Assembly (NCBI GenBank): GCA_024710905.1
Contig: JANJTV010000012.1
Location: 1 to 64,000, forward strand
Reading direction: 5' to 3'
Origin: Anaerolineales bacterium
GTDB taxonomy: Bacteria > Chloroflexota > Anaerolineae > Anaerolineales > Villigracilaceae
DNA: 64,000 nt
The notes below the pieces were generated by a model. The model did no database searches. It was not told the origin of the DNA and was given only the letters and a program-made list of their open reading frames with translations. Below are positions 1 through 7,997 of the stretch, one piece after another (positions within the stretch are counted from its first letter, which is position 1; each line of letters starts with the position of its first letter). A program made the translations under genes and the position numbers.

Positions 1-299
1 CCCGCGCCGGTGCGCTGCACCAGCCGTTTGCCGGTCAGGTCTTTTTCGCTGGTTTCGGTGGGTGAGTTGCCCAGATCAAAACCGGGTGGGGCAAAACCAC
101 CTACTTCGCCGCTGGCCAGCATATCACTATGCTGCGCTTTGAGCGCCAGGGCTTCCTCCACACCGCTGACTGGGTAAATCTCACTCACCCCGCGCGAAAA
201 AGCAAAAGCCGCATTGGTAAAGGCGCGGATGACATCCACAACGATTACCGTGCCGGTGGCCTCGTGGCAATCTTCCAGGGTTCTGTACTCAAATTTCAT
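1..299 (-). CDS. 2-phosphosulfolactate phosphatase-like (ComB family), 3' end cut by window edge
   Basis: Reading leftward from an ATG at 299, the frame stays open to the window edge, so about 99 N-terminal residues are present. They include a VVDVIRAFT motif near residue 20, an SGVEEALALK helix and a PGFDLGNSPTE segment. These match the ComB family, Mg-dependent phosphatases first known from coenzyme M synthesis but widespread in bacteria that lack that pathway. The start codon overlaps the stop of the upstream dehydrogenase as ATGA, so the two are translationally coupled. Family assignment is good; the substrate in this organism is unknown. Confidence 0.75.
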   Translation of the reverse strand, partial: MKFEYRTLEDCHEATGTVIVVDVIRAFTNAAFAFSRGVSEIYPVSGVEEALALKAQHSDMLASGEVGGFAPPGFDLGNSPTETSEKDLTGKRLVQRTGA

Positions 300-1309
300 G
301 TCGTCTCGTAATCAAACATCACCTGTATGGTCTGGCCGGGTTGTTCATCCAGTAGCTGGTAAGCTTGCGCAGCCTGCCCCAGCGGGAAGGTCTGCGTCAC
401 CCACTGTTCCGGTTTGATGCGCCGCAGGGCCTGCCAGGCGGCCTCAAATCGGCGGAGTTTGTCCCAGCGGGCCGAAAGGGCCGGGTTGATGCTGCTGACC
501 TGCGAAGAAATTAATTGTATTCGACTGCGATGGAACGCGCCGCCCAAATCAAGCCCGGCTTTTTTCTCCCCGTACCATGAGCCGATGATGATGCGCCCGC
601 CAAAGCCGGTCTGACGGATGGCCGTATCTAGCGCGGCGGGCGAGCCGCTGATTTCGATGCAGAAATCAGCGGGGCTCCCGAGCGCCTGCCGCACTGCTTC
701 GTCAGCATTCCCCTGGCTGACGTTGACGCACACCGCGCCGAGGTGCTCTGAGGCCGCTTGTCGCAGGGGATGCAACTCGGTTGTCACCAGTTTTTCCAGT
801 GGGAATTCCGTCAGCAGAGCCGTGACCAGTAGGCCAACAATTCCCTGCCCGAGCACCAGCGCCCGCTCCCCGAGCAACGGCGAGGTGTCGTGCACCAGGT
901 TGACGGCGGTTTCCATGTTGGGCAGGAAACAGGCTGTCAGCGGGGAGAGCCCATCTGGGACGGGGTGCAGGTTTTCAGGCGCGGCCTGCCAGTGGCTAGT
1001 GTGCGGCTGGAAGCCGAACACCAGCTTTCCCAGCAACTCGCGCGGCACCGATTTGCCCACCTCCACCACCTGGCCCACGCTGGCATAGCCGTAGGCAATG
1101 GGGTAGGTGATGTTGCTGCTGAGCGGGTCGTGGGCATCCGGCAGGTCTTGCGGGCACTGGCCGCGGTAGACAAGCATTTCGCTGCCCGGGCTGATGGCTG
1201 AGACGATGGCCTGCACCCGCACCTGGTCGTCTGGCAGGGCGGGCAGGTCTTCCGTGCGGATTTCCACCTGGCCGGGTTGGCTGAAGTAAAGCGTCTGGCG
1301 TTGGGTCAC
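296..1309 (-). CDS. Zinc-independent MDR-family alcohol dehydrogenase-like oxidoreductase
   Basis: This 337-residue protein has the medium-chain dehydrogenase layout. An N-terminal GroES-like catalytic half carries ISPGSEMLVYRG where zinc enzymes have a Cys ligand. A Rossmann half follows, with a VLGQGIVGLL nucleotide-binding motif around residue 150. The cysteines that bind structural and catalytic zinc are absent, so a zinc-independent NAD(P)H reductase or dehydrogenase is likely. The general shape resembles BchC-like and threonine-dehydrogenase-like members, but I cannot name a substrate. It overlaps both neighbours by 4 nt (ATGA), so it belongs to one operon with the acyltransferase upstream and the ComB-like gene downstream. 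Confidence 0.75.
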   Translation of the reverse strand: MTQRQTLYFSQPGQVEIRTEDLPALPDDQVRVQAIVSAISPGSEMLVYRGQCPQDLPDAHDPLSSNITYPIAYGYASVGQVVEVGKSVPRELLGKLVFGFQPHTSHWQAAPENLHPVPDGLSPLTACFLPNMETAVNLVHDTSPLLGERALVLGQGIVGLLVTALLTEFPLEKLVTTELHPLRQAASEHLGAVCVNVSQGNADEAVRQALGSPADFCIEISGSPAALDTAIRQTGFGGRIIIGSWYGEKKAGLDLGGAFHRSRIQLISSQVSSINPALSARWDKLRRFEAAWQALRRIKPEQWVTQTFPLGQAAQAYQLLDEQPGQTIQVMFDYETT

Positions 1310-2211
1310 AGGATACGCTCCCCCTGCTGGCCGGATGGCGGATTTTGAACCAATTGGCGCATGCCCGCCAGCACCGCGGCGTGGATGGCGGCGGCACCCG
1401 AACTGCCCACCTGCGCCAGGGTGATCGGCTCGCCGAACTGGATGCGAATGGTGGGCCTGTTCAGGTTGAACAGGATGTAACCAATTAACTGGAAGGCCGC
1501 GCCAAGTTTTTGCCGCTCAAACTCGTCTTTTTGCACCAGGTAGGTCAGCGGGTGGCGCACGGCCTTATTCCATAACACGCCGCGCACAAAGGTCGGGATG
1601 ATACGGGTTTCCGGCGCAAAACGCAGGAAGAGCCCGGCTGAATCTGTCCATCCGTCGAGCGCCTCCAGTGCGCCAGGATAGATGTCGGCGTCCGGCTCAA
1701 TTTTCCCGGCCGGGAAGGTCAGCACGGCTCCTCCGTTTTTCAAGTGCGCGGCGGTTTGTTTGACGGCCTGCATGCGCCCGGCGGGGTCCTCTGAAATGAA
1801 AAATAAGTGCTGTTGGGCGGTGTTCACCAATGCTTGAAGGAAAGGGCGGCGGGTGGCAATGATGTGCAGGTCGTTGCGCCGGATTCCGCAGAACAGGGCC
1901 AGGGTATCGGCCATGCCGGGGTGGTTGCTCAGGAAGAGCGCCGGGCCGCTGGCAGGGATGTTCTCCCGGCCAAAGACATGCAGGCTGCTGGCATAGGTTG
2001 GCAGGGTCTGGCGGGCGGCCACCGGCAGACCCTGCTGGCTCACCAGGGCATCGAAGCCGAGCATCTGGCGAGCAAATTTTTGGGCCGGGGCGTGGAACAA
2101 GCCGCGCATGGCCGCAGCCAGCCGGGGCGAGCGCTGCCAGCCGAACGAATCCACCAGGTCGTCGAGGTTGATGTTGGTCAGGTTGGTCAACGGGTTGGCA
2201 GGCTGTGTCAT
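1306..2211 (-). CDS. PlsC-like lysophospholipid acyltransferase family protein
   Basis: The 301-residue protein contains the acyltransferase motif HPGMADT (the HX4D catalytic pair) near residue 95 and a later FPAGKIEPD block resembling the FPEG motif that binds the glycerol phosphate. These are the hallmarks of 1-acylglycerol-3-phosphate acyltransferases and related lipid acyltransferases. It is longer than a minimal PlsC and has no obvious transmembrane helix at the N-terminus, so the acceptor may differ from lysophosphatidate. It starts 3 nt after the preceding gene and overlaps the dehydrogenase start by 4 nt. Confidence 0.72.
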   Translation of the reverse strand: MTQPANPLTNLTNINLDDLVDSFGWQRSPRLAAAMRGLFHAPAQKFARQMLGFDALVSQQGLPVAARQTLPTYASSLHVFGRENIPASGPALFLSNHPGMADTLALFCGIRRNDLHIIATRRPFLQALVNTAQQHLFFISEDPAGRMQAVKQTAAHLKNGGAVLTFPAGKIEPDADIYPGALEALDGWTDSAGLFLRFAPETRIIPTFVRGVLWNKAVRHPLTYLVQKDEFERQKLGAAFQLIGYILFNLNRPTIRIQFGEPITLAQVGSSGAAAIHAAVLAGMRQLVQNPPSGQQGERIL

Positions 2212-2214
2212 TGG

Positions 2215-2649
2215 TTAGAAGGGCATCCCGGTTGCCTGCCCAAAAATCCACAGAAAGATTGAAAACGCCAGCGCAACCAGCCCGCCGAACAGGTCCTGTC
2301 GGGCGGCTTTCTTTTCCGGGGCTGCGTAGGCTCGCCCGGGAAAATCCTTATCGTAAATAATTTCAATGGCCTGATCGGTCAAGTAATTTTTTACAGGCAG
2401 CATATTGCTAGTGACGATTTCATATACCATCTCGGTGCCTTTGGGGGATGTGTAAGTTACCAACGGGCGATCCTGGTTGCCAAAACCGGCAGCCCACAGC
2501 CAGCCCATGGCACTTTTTGTTGAGGCAACCTGCCCGTGCGTGCTGGCCGGGTTTCTGTCAATCTCGCGCATGCGTAACAATTGCCGGGCGGCCGGGATGC
2601 CCAGTACCAGGCTGAGTACGCCAAATAATAATGAAAAGCCATAAATCAT
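2215..2649 (-). CDS. Small membrane protein, DUF3592-like
   Basis: I set the start at ATG 2649 because a GAGGA ribosome site lies just upstream. A longer frame runs into clpS coding sequence. The 144-residue product has a hydrophobic helix at about residues 1-20, a roughly 90-residue extracytoplasmic or cytoplasmic middle with a VTYTSPKG strand, and a second helix near the C-terminus. The plan resembles DUF3592 proteins: two helices around a beta-rich domain. It sits 4 nt downstream of clpS in the same operon. Function is unknown. Confidence 0.6.
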   Translation of the reverse strand: MIYGFSLLFGVLSLVLGIPAARQLLRMREIDRNPASTHGQVASTKSAMGWLWAAGFGNQDRPLVTYTSPKGTEMVYEIVTSNMLPVKNYLTDQAIEIIYDKDFPGRAYAAPEKKAARQDLFGGLVALAFSIFLWIFGQATGMPF

Positions 2650-2653
2650 AAAT

Positions 2654-2965
2654 TTATTCCTCTTCCATTGTAAAGCGCAGCGGGTAGCCTTCCAGCCCGG
2701 CGGCAAAATGCGCCCTGCCAATCCGTTTCTCGGCTTCGCTGCGCGGCAGGAACTGCACCACCGCTGCCCCATTGTGGTGCGCATCGAACATCACGCCAAC
2801 TGCTTGCGGTTCATCCAACAGGAACATGCTTTTTAGCACATGCACGACAAAATCCATCGGTGTGACATCGTCATTGTGGATGATCACGCGATAGAGTGGC
2901 TCCAGTTCGGTTTCCGTTTCCCTGACAGGCAGGCCAACCGGTGCGGCGCGGGTTTGTAGTTTCAT
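2654..2965 (-). CDS. clpS: ATP-dependent Clp protease adaptor ClpS
   Basis: At 103 residues this has the normal ClpS length. The core YRVIIHNDDVTPMDFVVHVL begins near residue 25. It carries the conserved Asn-Asp-Asp that contacts N-degron substrates, followed by the HHNGAAVV strand. ClpS binds the ClpA or ClpC chaperone and delivers N-end-rule substrates to ClpP. No clp chaperone gene is in this window, so it acts on partners encoded elsewhere. Its start overlaps the aldo/keto reductase stop as ATGA, suggesting cotranscription from that gene. Confidence 0.93.
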   Translation of the reverse strand: MKLQTRAAPVGLPVRETETELEPLYRVIIHNDDVTPMDFVVHVLKSMFLLDEPQAVGVMFDAHHNGAAVVQFLPRSEAEKRIGRAHFAAGLEGYPLRFTMEEE

Positions 2966-3780
2966 GCCAGTTCGTCCAAGATTTTGGTTTCGTCCGCGCC
3001 GAGGTGAATATCTACAGTGGCCAGGTTTTCAGCCTGGTGCTGCGGATTCATGGACATCGGGATGGTGATCACGCCCGGCTGGGCTACCAGCCAGGCCAGG
3101 GCTATTTGATAGGGTGTAACATTGTGCGTCTGCGCGATGGATTGCAGGGGCTGGCTCACCCGCAGGCGGCCTTCATCCACCGGGGAGTAGGCCGTGACGA
3201 GGATGTTGTTCCTGCGGCAATGCTCCAGCACGCCATTTTTTACATAACTGCGGTCATATAAACTATATGGAACCTGGTTGGTCAGCAGGGGTGTTTCTGA
3301 AAGCTGCTGCGATTGCTGCATCAGCGAGACGCTGAAATTGCTCACCCCCAGGTGTCGGATGCGCCCCTCGCGTACCAGTTCGTTCAGCGCCTTGAAACTG
3401 TCTTTCAGGTTCATGCCCGCGCTTGGCCAGTGGATGAGATACAGGTCCACATACTCCATGCCCAGCCGTTCTAGGCTGCCGTGGCAGGCGGAGATGACCT
3501 CCTGGTAGCTCAGGTGGGAGGGTAGTACTTTGGTGGCTATAAAGAATCCCTCGCGTTTTTTGCCGCTGGCGCGAATGGCCTGGCCGAGTAATTCTTCCGA
3601 ATGCCCGTTGGCGTACATCTCGGCGGTGTCGAAATGGGTGTAGCCTAGTTGTATCGCGCTTTCCAGCGCGGCCAGCGAGCGGGCATCCTGGGACGGGTCG
3701 GCAAACGAGCCACCGCCGATCTTCCAGGTGCCAAACCCGATTTTTGGAATGTCCAGACCGTTCCATGATTCTGTGTTCAT
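2962..3780 (-). CDS. Aldo/keto reductase
   Basis: This 272-residue TIM-barrel oxidoreductase opens with an IPKIGFGTWKIGGG strand. It contains HFDTAEMYANG, which supplies the catalytic Asp and Tyr, then the VLPSHLSY segment with the equivalent Lys nearby, LYLIHWP with the catalytic His, and GVSNFSVSLM. It should reduce carbonyls with NADPH; the substrate cannot be read from sequence. It is the first gene of a six-gene minus-strand operon running to the left edge. Its promoter must lie in the short space shared with the terminator hairpin at 3811-3859. Confidence 0.88.
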   Translation of the reverse strand: MNTESWNGLDIPKIGFGTWKIGGGSFADPSQDARSLAALESAIQLGYTHFDTAEMYANGHSEELLGQAIRASGKKREGFFIATKVLPSHLSYQEVISACHGSLERLGMEYVDLYLIHWPSAGMNLKDSFKALNELVREGRIRHLGVSNFSVSLMQQSQQLSETPLLTNQVPYSLYDRSYVKNGVLEHCRRNNILVTAYSPVDEGRLRVSQPLQSIAQTHNVTPYQIALAWLVAQPGVITIPMSMNPQHQAENLATVDIHLGADETKILDELA

Positions 3781-3810
3781 GGATTGATTATAGCAAGGAC
3801 GGCAGGCAAT

Positions 3811-3859
3811 CGTTAATCAAAAAACCGCCAGCTTTTGGACTGGCGGTTTTTGATTAACG
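3811..3859. terminator. Long-stem terminator hairpin after the oxidoreductase operon
   Basis: A 20-bp inverted repeat (CGTTAATCAAAAA-CCGCCAG arms, one extra A on the left arm) encloses a short loop rich in T. It begins 3 nt past the stop of the gamma-subunit gene and has T- and A-runs on its arms, so it should stop transcription coming from the right. It also sits immediately upstream of the aldo/keto reductase. Confidence 0.85.
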
Positions 3860-3862
3860 ATT

Positions 3863-4420
3863 TTATGCGGGAATACTCAATTGGTGCCGGGCAACATCGA
3901 AGCCTTTGCGCAGGGCCTCGTAGTTCTTGGGCAGTAACTTCTGGTGGCGGGCCGGCAGGTGGCCTTTCAGGGCAGCTTCAACGGCCTCCAATGGAATATC
4001 CGTCAGGGCGGCCAGCAGTGCGCCAACCGTCACCATGTTGGTCAATTTTTTGTCGCCCAGTTCCTCAGCAATCTCATTGGCCGGGACAAATACCACGTGA
4101 ATATCTTCTCGGCGGGCCGGGCGGTCTACCATGGACTGGTTGACAATCATTGTACCGCCGGGCAGCAGCAGCGGTTCGTATTTATCAAAAGAAGGCAGGT
4201 TCAGGGCAATCGCAAAGGGCGGGTTTTGCACCAGCGGTGAACCGATCTCTTCATCGGCGATGACCACTGTACAATTGGCTGTACCGCCGCGCATTTCCGG
4301 GCCATAGGAGGGAATCCAGGTTACTTCCTTGTCCAGGTCCATGGCGGCGTAGGCCAGCACCTGCCCGGCAAATAACACGCCCTGGCCGCCAAAACCGGCG
4401 ATCATAATCTCTTTTTGCAT
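3863..4420 (-). CDS. 2-oxoacid:ferredoxin oxidoreductase, gamma subunit
   Basis: The 185-residue protein matches the gamma domain of pyruvate/ketoisovalerate ferredoxin oxidoreductases. It begins with a [15 protein letters not shown] motif and has the [20 protein letters not shown] segment typical of the family. This subunit packs against the thiamine-binding subunits and helps bind coenzyme A. It is the last gene of a four-gene operon in the order delta-alpha-beta-gamma, 14 nt after the beta subunit, and is followed by a strong terminator. Confidence 0.9.
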   Translation of the reverse strand: MQKEIMIAGFGGQGVLFAGQVLAYAAMDLDKEVTWIPSYGPEMRGGTANCTVVIADEEIGSPLVQNPPFAIALNLPSFDKYEPLLLPGGTMIVNQSMVDRPARREDIHVVFVPANEIAEELGDKKLTNMVTVGALLAALTDIPLEAVEAALKGHLPARHQKLLPKNYEALRKGFDVARHQLSIPA

Positions 4421-4434
4421 GGTTGGCTCCCTTC

Positions 4435-5223
4435 CTATATTTTCAATTCTGCAACGGTCTGGCTGACTTTGAAATCGCCAAGCGGGTACACAGGCACCAT
4501 GTGGTCATTTACCCATTGTAGCGAGTCGATCGGGGTGATGCCCCAGTTGGTCGGGCAGGTGGAGAGCAATTCCACCATGCTGAAGCCCAGACCTTTCAAC
4601 TGCGCTTCAAAGGCGGTGCGGATGGCCTTCTTGGACTTGCGGATATTGGCCGGGTCATGCAGGCTGCGTCGGACGACATAGCCCGCCCCATCCATCTGGG
4701 CGATCATCTCAGACATGCGGATGGGGAAGCCCTGTGTCTCCACATCGCGGCCCAATTGCGAAGAAGAAGTCTTCATGCCGGGCAGGGTGGTGGGGGCCAT
4801 CTGGCCGCCCGTCATGCCGTAAATGGCATTGTTGATGAAGACGACCGTGATGTTTTCTCCACGCGCGGCGGCATGCATAATCTCCGCCATGCCAATCGAA
4901 GCCAGGTCGCCGTCACCCTGATAGGTGAAGACCACCTTGTCTGGCAATACACGTTTGATGCCGGTTGCCATCGCCGGGGCGCGGCCGTGGGCGGCTTCCA
5001 CAAAGTCGGTGTCAAAGTAGTTGTATGCAAACACCGAGCAACCGACGGGCGCAACGCCAATCGTTTGTTCGGCAATGCCCATTTCGTCGAGCACTTCGGC
5101 GATTAGGCGGTGGGCCACCCCGTGCGTGCAACCGGGGCAGTAATGGGTGGTGATGTCGGTGAAGGCCTGCGGGCGGCAATAGACCTGGTTTTCCGGCTTG
5201 ATCAACTCAATTTCTGGAATCAT
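4435..5223 (-). CDS. 2-oxoacid:ferredoxin oxidoreductase, beta (thiamine-binding) subunit
   Basis: The 262-residue protein binds thiamine diphosphate. YCPGCTHG near residue 30 supplies a conserved cysteine pair, and [12 protein letters not shown] followed by [15 protein letters not shown] forms the GDG...NN Mg-diphosphate motif. It would form the active site together with the alpha subunit and pass electrons to ferredoxin. The sequence type is that of the 2-oxoglutarate or branched-chain 2-oxoacid (Kor/Vor) enzymes rather than pyruvate enzymes. It lies 9 nt downstream of alpha. Confidence 0.92.
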   Translation of the reverse strand: MIPEIELIKPENQVYCRPQAFTDITTHYCPGCTHGVAHRLIAEVLDEMGIAEQTIGVAPVGCSVFAYNYFDTDFVEAAHGRAPAMATGIKRVLPDKVVFTYQGDGDLASIGMAEIMHAAARGENITVVFINNAIYGMTGGQMAPTTLPGMKTSSSQLGRDVETQGFPIRMSEMIAQMDGAGYVVRRSLHDPANIRKSKKAIRTAFEAQLKGLGFSMVELLSTCPTNWGITPIDSLQWVNDHMVPVYPLGDFKVSQTVAELKI

Positions 5224-5232
5224 TGCTCACCT

Positions 5233-6345
5233 CTAGTTGGCAGAAAGCATGCGGGCGGCCCAGGCGTGGCGCGGGTCGCGGGTAATGGTTAACTTCCCGG
5301 CGGCAATGCGCTGGATCTCCGCCAGGATTTCGCCCGGCAACGGGACGACGCCTCCGGGGCGACCGTAAAATTCCACCGGCACGCGTCCCTGGGCGGCCAT
5401 CAGCACATCATTGAGCATCTGGCCCATGTTCATTTCCACAACAAGCAGGCCCTTCATGCGGGCAGCCAGGGCTTCAACGGCGGCGAATGGGAACGGGCTC
5501 ACCGTAACCGGCCGCAACAACCCGACCCTGATTCCCATCTGACGGGCGGCACGCACGGCGCTGAGGGCCACGCGTCCGGCGGTGCCAAAACCGATAATGG
5601 CGTATTCGGCGTCGTCAAGGAAGTATTCCTTGATGCGGATTTCGTTTTGTTCGATTTGCTCCCAGCGTTTGTACAGGCGCAGGTTGGTGGTTTCTTCGTC
5701 TAATGGGTTCAGGTAAATGGAACTGAGCACACGGCGTTTGCGGTTGGGTTCGCCATTTACGGCCCATTCCCAGTTTTGGCGCTGGATGGGGCGCATTTCG
5801 GGCAGTTCGGCGGGTTCCATCATCTGGCCGAGCGAGCCGTCGGTCAGTACCATGGCGATGGTGCGATATTTCTCGGCCAGGTCGAACGCCAGCACGGTCA
5901 GGTCAATGGCCTCCTGCACAGTGGAAGGGGCTAGGACGATGGGTTTGTAGTCGCCGTGCCCGCCGCCGTAGACCGCCTGGAAGTAATCTCCCTGGGCGGG
6001 GGCAATGTTGCCCAGACCGGGGCCGCCGCGCATGACGTTGATCAGGACGGCTGGGATTTCTGTCCCGGCGATATAGGAAATGCCTTCCATCATGAGCGAA
6101 AAACCGGGGCTGGAGGAGGAGGACATGACGCGTACGCCGGTGCAGGCTGCGCCATACACCATGTTGATGGCGGCCACTTCGCTTTCGGCCTGTACAAAGG
6201 CGCGGCCCAACTCCGGCAGGCGGCGGCTGAGGTGTTCAAGGATTTCGGTCTGGGGGGTGATCGGGTAACCAAAATAGGCTTCCAATCCGCAGCGGATGGC
6301 GGCTTCGGCCATGGCCTCGTTGCCCTTAATGAGTTCACGTGTCAT
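5233..6345 (-). CDS. vorB: 2-oxoacid:ferredoxin oxidoreductase, alpha subunit (VorB/KorA type)
   Basis: The 370-residue protein shows the alpha-subunit signatures: GNEAMAEAAIRCG at the start, FGYPITPQTEI, and SSSPGFSLMMEGISYIAG around residue 75-95. A C-terminal half follows that corresponds to domain II. The closest annotated type I know is the 3-methyl-2-oxobutanoate (branched-chain) enzyme VorB, but 2-oxoglutarate (KorA) enzymes are so similar that the substrate is not settled. The enzyme oxidatively decarboxylates a 2-oxoacid to acyl-CoA, reducing ferredoxin. The operon contains its own ferredoxin subunit 10 nt upstream. Confidence 0.88.
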   Translation of the reverse strand: MTRELIKGNEAMAEAAIRCGLEAYFGYPITPQTEILEHLSRRLPELGRAFVQAESEVAAINMVYGAACTGVRVMSSSSSPGFSLMMEGISYIAGTEIPAVLINVMRGGPGLGNIAPAQGDYFQAVYGGGHGDYKPIVLAPSTVQEAIDLTVLAFDLAEKYRTIAMVLTDGSLGQMMEPAELPEMRPIQRQNWEWAVNGEPNRKRRVLSSIYLNPLDEETTNLRLYKRWEQIEQNEIRIKEYFLDDAEYAIIGFGTAGRVALSAVRAARQMGIRVGLLRPVTVSPFPFAAVEALAARMKGLLVVEMNMGQMLNDVLMAAQGRVPVEFYGRPGGVVPLPGEILAEIQRIAAGKLTITRDPRHAWAARMLSAN

Positions 6346-6355
6346 TGTGGGCCTC

Positions 6356-6601
6356 CTATGCCACCGCCGGGCTGGCGGCTTTGGTTACCTGGCGGTAAAC
6401 GGTAATGGCGGCATCCGGGCAGATGACAGCGCATATGGCGCAGCCGGTGCAGCCTTCTTTGGTGATGTGGGCGGGATGGTAGCCTTTGGAGGTCAGGTGC
6501 TCCATGTTCAGGGCAATCACCTCCTGCGGGCAGACGCTGATGCACAGTTCGCAGCCTTTGCAGTACTGATCTGATACTTCTATCCAGCCTTTAGCGGGCA
6601 T
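6356..6601 (-). CDS. 2[4Fe-4S] ferredoxin subunit (delta) of the 2-oxoacid oxidoreductase
   Basis: This 81-residue protein carries two complete cluster motifs, CKGCELCISVCP and CTGCAICAVICP, separated by about 30 residues. That pattern is the bacterial two-cluster ferredoxin domain used as the delta subunit of four-subunit 2-oxoacid oxidoreductases. It opens the operon and has a good Shine-Dalgarno (AAAGGAG) close to ATG 6601. Its job is to pass electrons from the thiamine active site to soluble ferredoxin. Confidence 0.92.
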   Translation of the reverse strand: MPAKGWIEVSDQYCKGCELCISVCPQEVIALNMEHLTSKGYHPAHITKEGCTGCAICAVICPDAAITVYRQVTKAASPAVA

Positions 6602-6863
6602 TCCTTACTCCTTTATGAGAAGTTGGATAAGATTTGGCAGGTTTCCCTGCAAGGGTATTATGTTCCTTTTGGGCGAGTCATCATAGTGCCATGTGTCACA
6701 AAAGCAGGTTGCCAAATGTATTAAGAATTTCAGCAACCTTATTTTGACCGAAAATGGCTTGATGAATATTGCGCCAGGGCAAAGTAGAATGAAGATGGCT
6801 AAAGTCGTGCAACCTTTTGAAAGGGATAGCGTAAACCCTTTCAGACGACCAAACAGGAGCGCT
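6602..6863. other. Divergent intergenic region between oxidoreductase operon and sigma factor
   Basis: This 262-nt space separates two diverging operons and must hold both promoters. On the plus strand, AACCTT at about 6810 and CGTAAA about 13 nt further on resemble an ECF-type -35/-10 pair, which would mean the sigma factor is self-activated; the match is weak. No hairpin, repeat or small gene is convincing. The frame upstream of the sigma gene is open but its translation is unlike any sigma N-terminus. Confidence 0.4.
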
Positions 6864-7469
6864 ATGAACGAAGAAACGGCCTGGATTCTTCAGGCCCAGC
6901 AAGGCAATGATGAAGCCTTCACCTACATTGTGGAACAGTACCAGACCCCCGTTTTTAACCTGTGTTACCGCATGCTGGGTGAACCGGAACTGGCGGAAGA
7001 TGCCGCCCAGGAGACCTTCCTGCGTGCCTACCAGCACATCACTCGTTACGACAATAACCGTCCGTTTGCCACCTGGCTGCTTTCCATCGCAGCTCACTAT
7101 TGCATTGACAGGTTGCGCCGCCGTAAGTTCGGTTTTATTTCACTGGATGATGAGCCGGAAGATGACGAGAAACCCTTCGAACTGGCGGATGCCAGCGCGA
7201 TCAACCCGGAGCAGGAAGCCGTACGCCGGGAAGAACGGGATGACGTCCATGAAGCCCTGCGTGGCCTGGACAGCACAGACCGGGCTGCCATGATCCTGCG
7301 TTACTGGTACGATTTTTCGGAGGTTGAAATTGCCGAAAATCTTTCGCTTACCGTCAGCGCGGTCAAGAGCCGCCTGTTCCGCGCACGAAAACAGGTGGCC
7401 AAATTAATGGATAAAAACGCACCAAAAGCCCGCCTGGAAAGGATTACCTATGAATCACCAGCAATTTGA
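6864..7469 (+). CDS. ECF-type RNA polymerase sigma factor
   Basis: I chose ATG 6864 because AGGAGC lies just upstream and the translation then starts with the usual MNEETAWILQAQQGNDEAF of sigma region 2. The 201-residue product has region 2 (residues 8-75, ending AQETFLRAYQHI) and region 4 with the recognition helix SAVKSRLFRARKQV near the C-terminus. Extracytoplasmic-function sigma factors redirect RNA polymerase under envelope or other stress. The next gene overlaps its end by 20 nt and encodes a membrane anti-sigma factor, so the pair is a self-contained switch. Confidence 0.92.
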   Translation: MNEETAWILQAQQGNDEAFTYIVEQYQTPVFNLCYRMLGEPELAEDAAQETFLRAYQHITRYDNNRPFATWLLSIAAHYCIDRLRRRKFGFISLDDEPEDDEKPFELADASAINPEQEAVRREERDDVHEALRGLDSTDRAAMILRYWYDFSEVEIAENLSLTVSAVKSRLFRARKQVAKLMDKNAPKARLERITYESPAI

Positions 7470-7980
7470 AGAATGGCTGCTGAATGACCAGCCCCTGACG
7501 CCTGATCAGCGTCGTAACCTGCACCTGCACACGCGCGAATGTACCAGTTGCGCCGCCCTGGAGCGTGCCAACTTTGCCCTGCGTGCCGCGCCGGTGGCCA
7601 GGCCGGCTGCAGGGTTTGCCGGGCGCTTCCAGGCGCGCCTCGCCCGCGAAAGGGTTGTCCAACGCCGACGGGCGTTGATCGGCAGTCTGCTGCTGGGGGT
7701 TGCCAGCCTGGTCTTGTTCCTGTGGCTGGCCCTGCCATACCTGCCTTTTTTGACCAGCAGCACCCCGGCGGGGCTTATTTCCACCTTGATGGATTCGCTG
7801 GTGGCCTTCGGTGCGTTTGGGCGGGCCTTCAGTATTGTGGCAGGCAACGTGTTAAAGGTGCTGGTGCAATTTGTTCCGGGCTATGTCTGGCTGCTCGTCG
7901 TGCTGGTGTATGGCTTGAGCAGTTCCCTGTGGGTCGTCTCGTTACGTAAGTTCAACCTTAATTCACAGGCAGTCGCGTGA
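7450..7980 (+). CDS. Membrane-anchored zinc-finger anti-sigma factor
   Basis: The 176-residue protein starts with a zf-HC2-like cytoplasmic domain whose HTRECTSC gives the HX3CX2C zinc site near residue 26. A positively charged stretch (VVQRRR) is followed by a transmembrane helix at about 75-95 and a second hydrophobic helix near 140-160. Such proteins hold the ECF sigma factor at the membrane until a signal releases it. The coding sequence begins inside the sigma gene with a 20-nt overlap, ensuring coupled synthesis. Confidence 0.87.
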   Translation: MNHQQFEEWLLNDQPLTPDQRRNLHLHTRECTSCAALERANFALRAAPVARPAAGFAGRFQARLARERVVQRRRALIGSLLLGVASLVLFLWLALPYLPFLTSSTPAGLISTLMDSLVAFGAFGRAFSIVAGNVLKVLVQFVPGYVWLLVVLVYGLSSSLWVVSLRKFNLNSQAVA

Positions 7981-7997
7981 CTGCCGGAGAAAAAATA

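Noticed and set aside
6693-6863. N-terminal extension of the sigma factor starting at 6693
   Set aside because: The extra residues match no sigma region, and a good ribosome site precedes ATG 6864.
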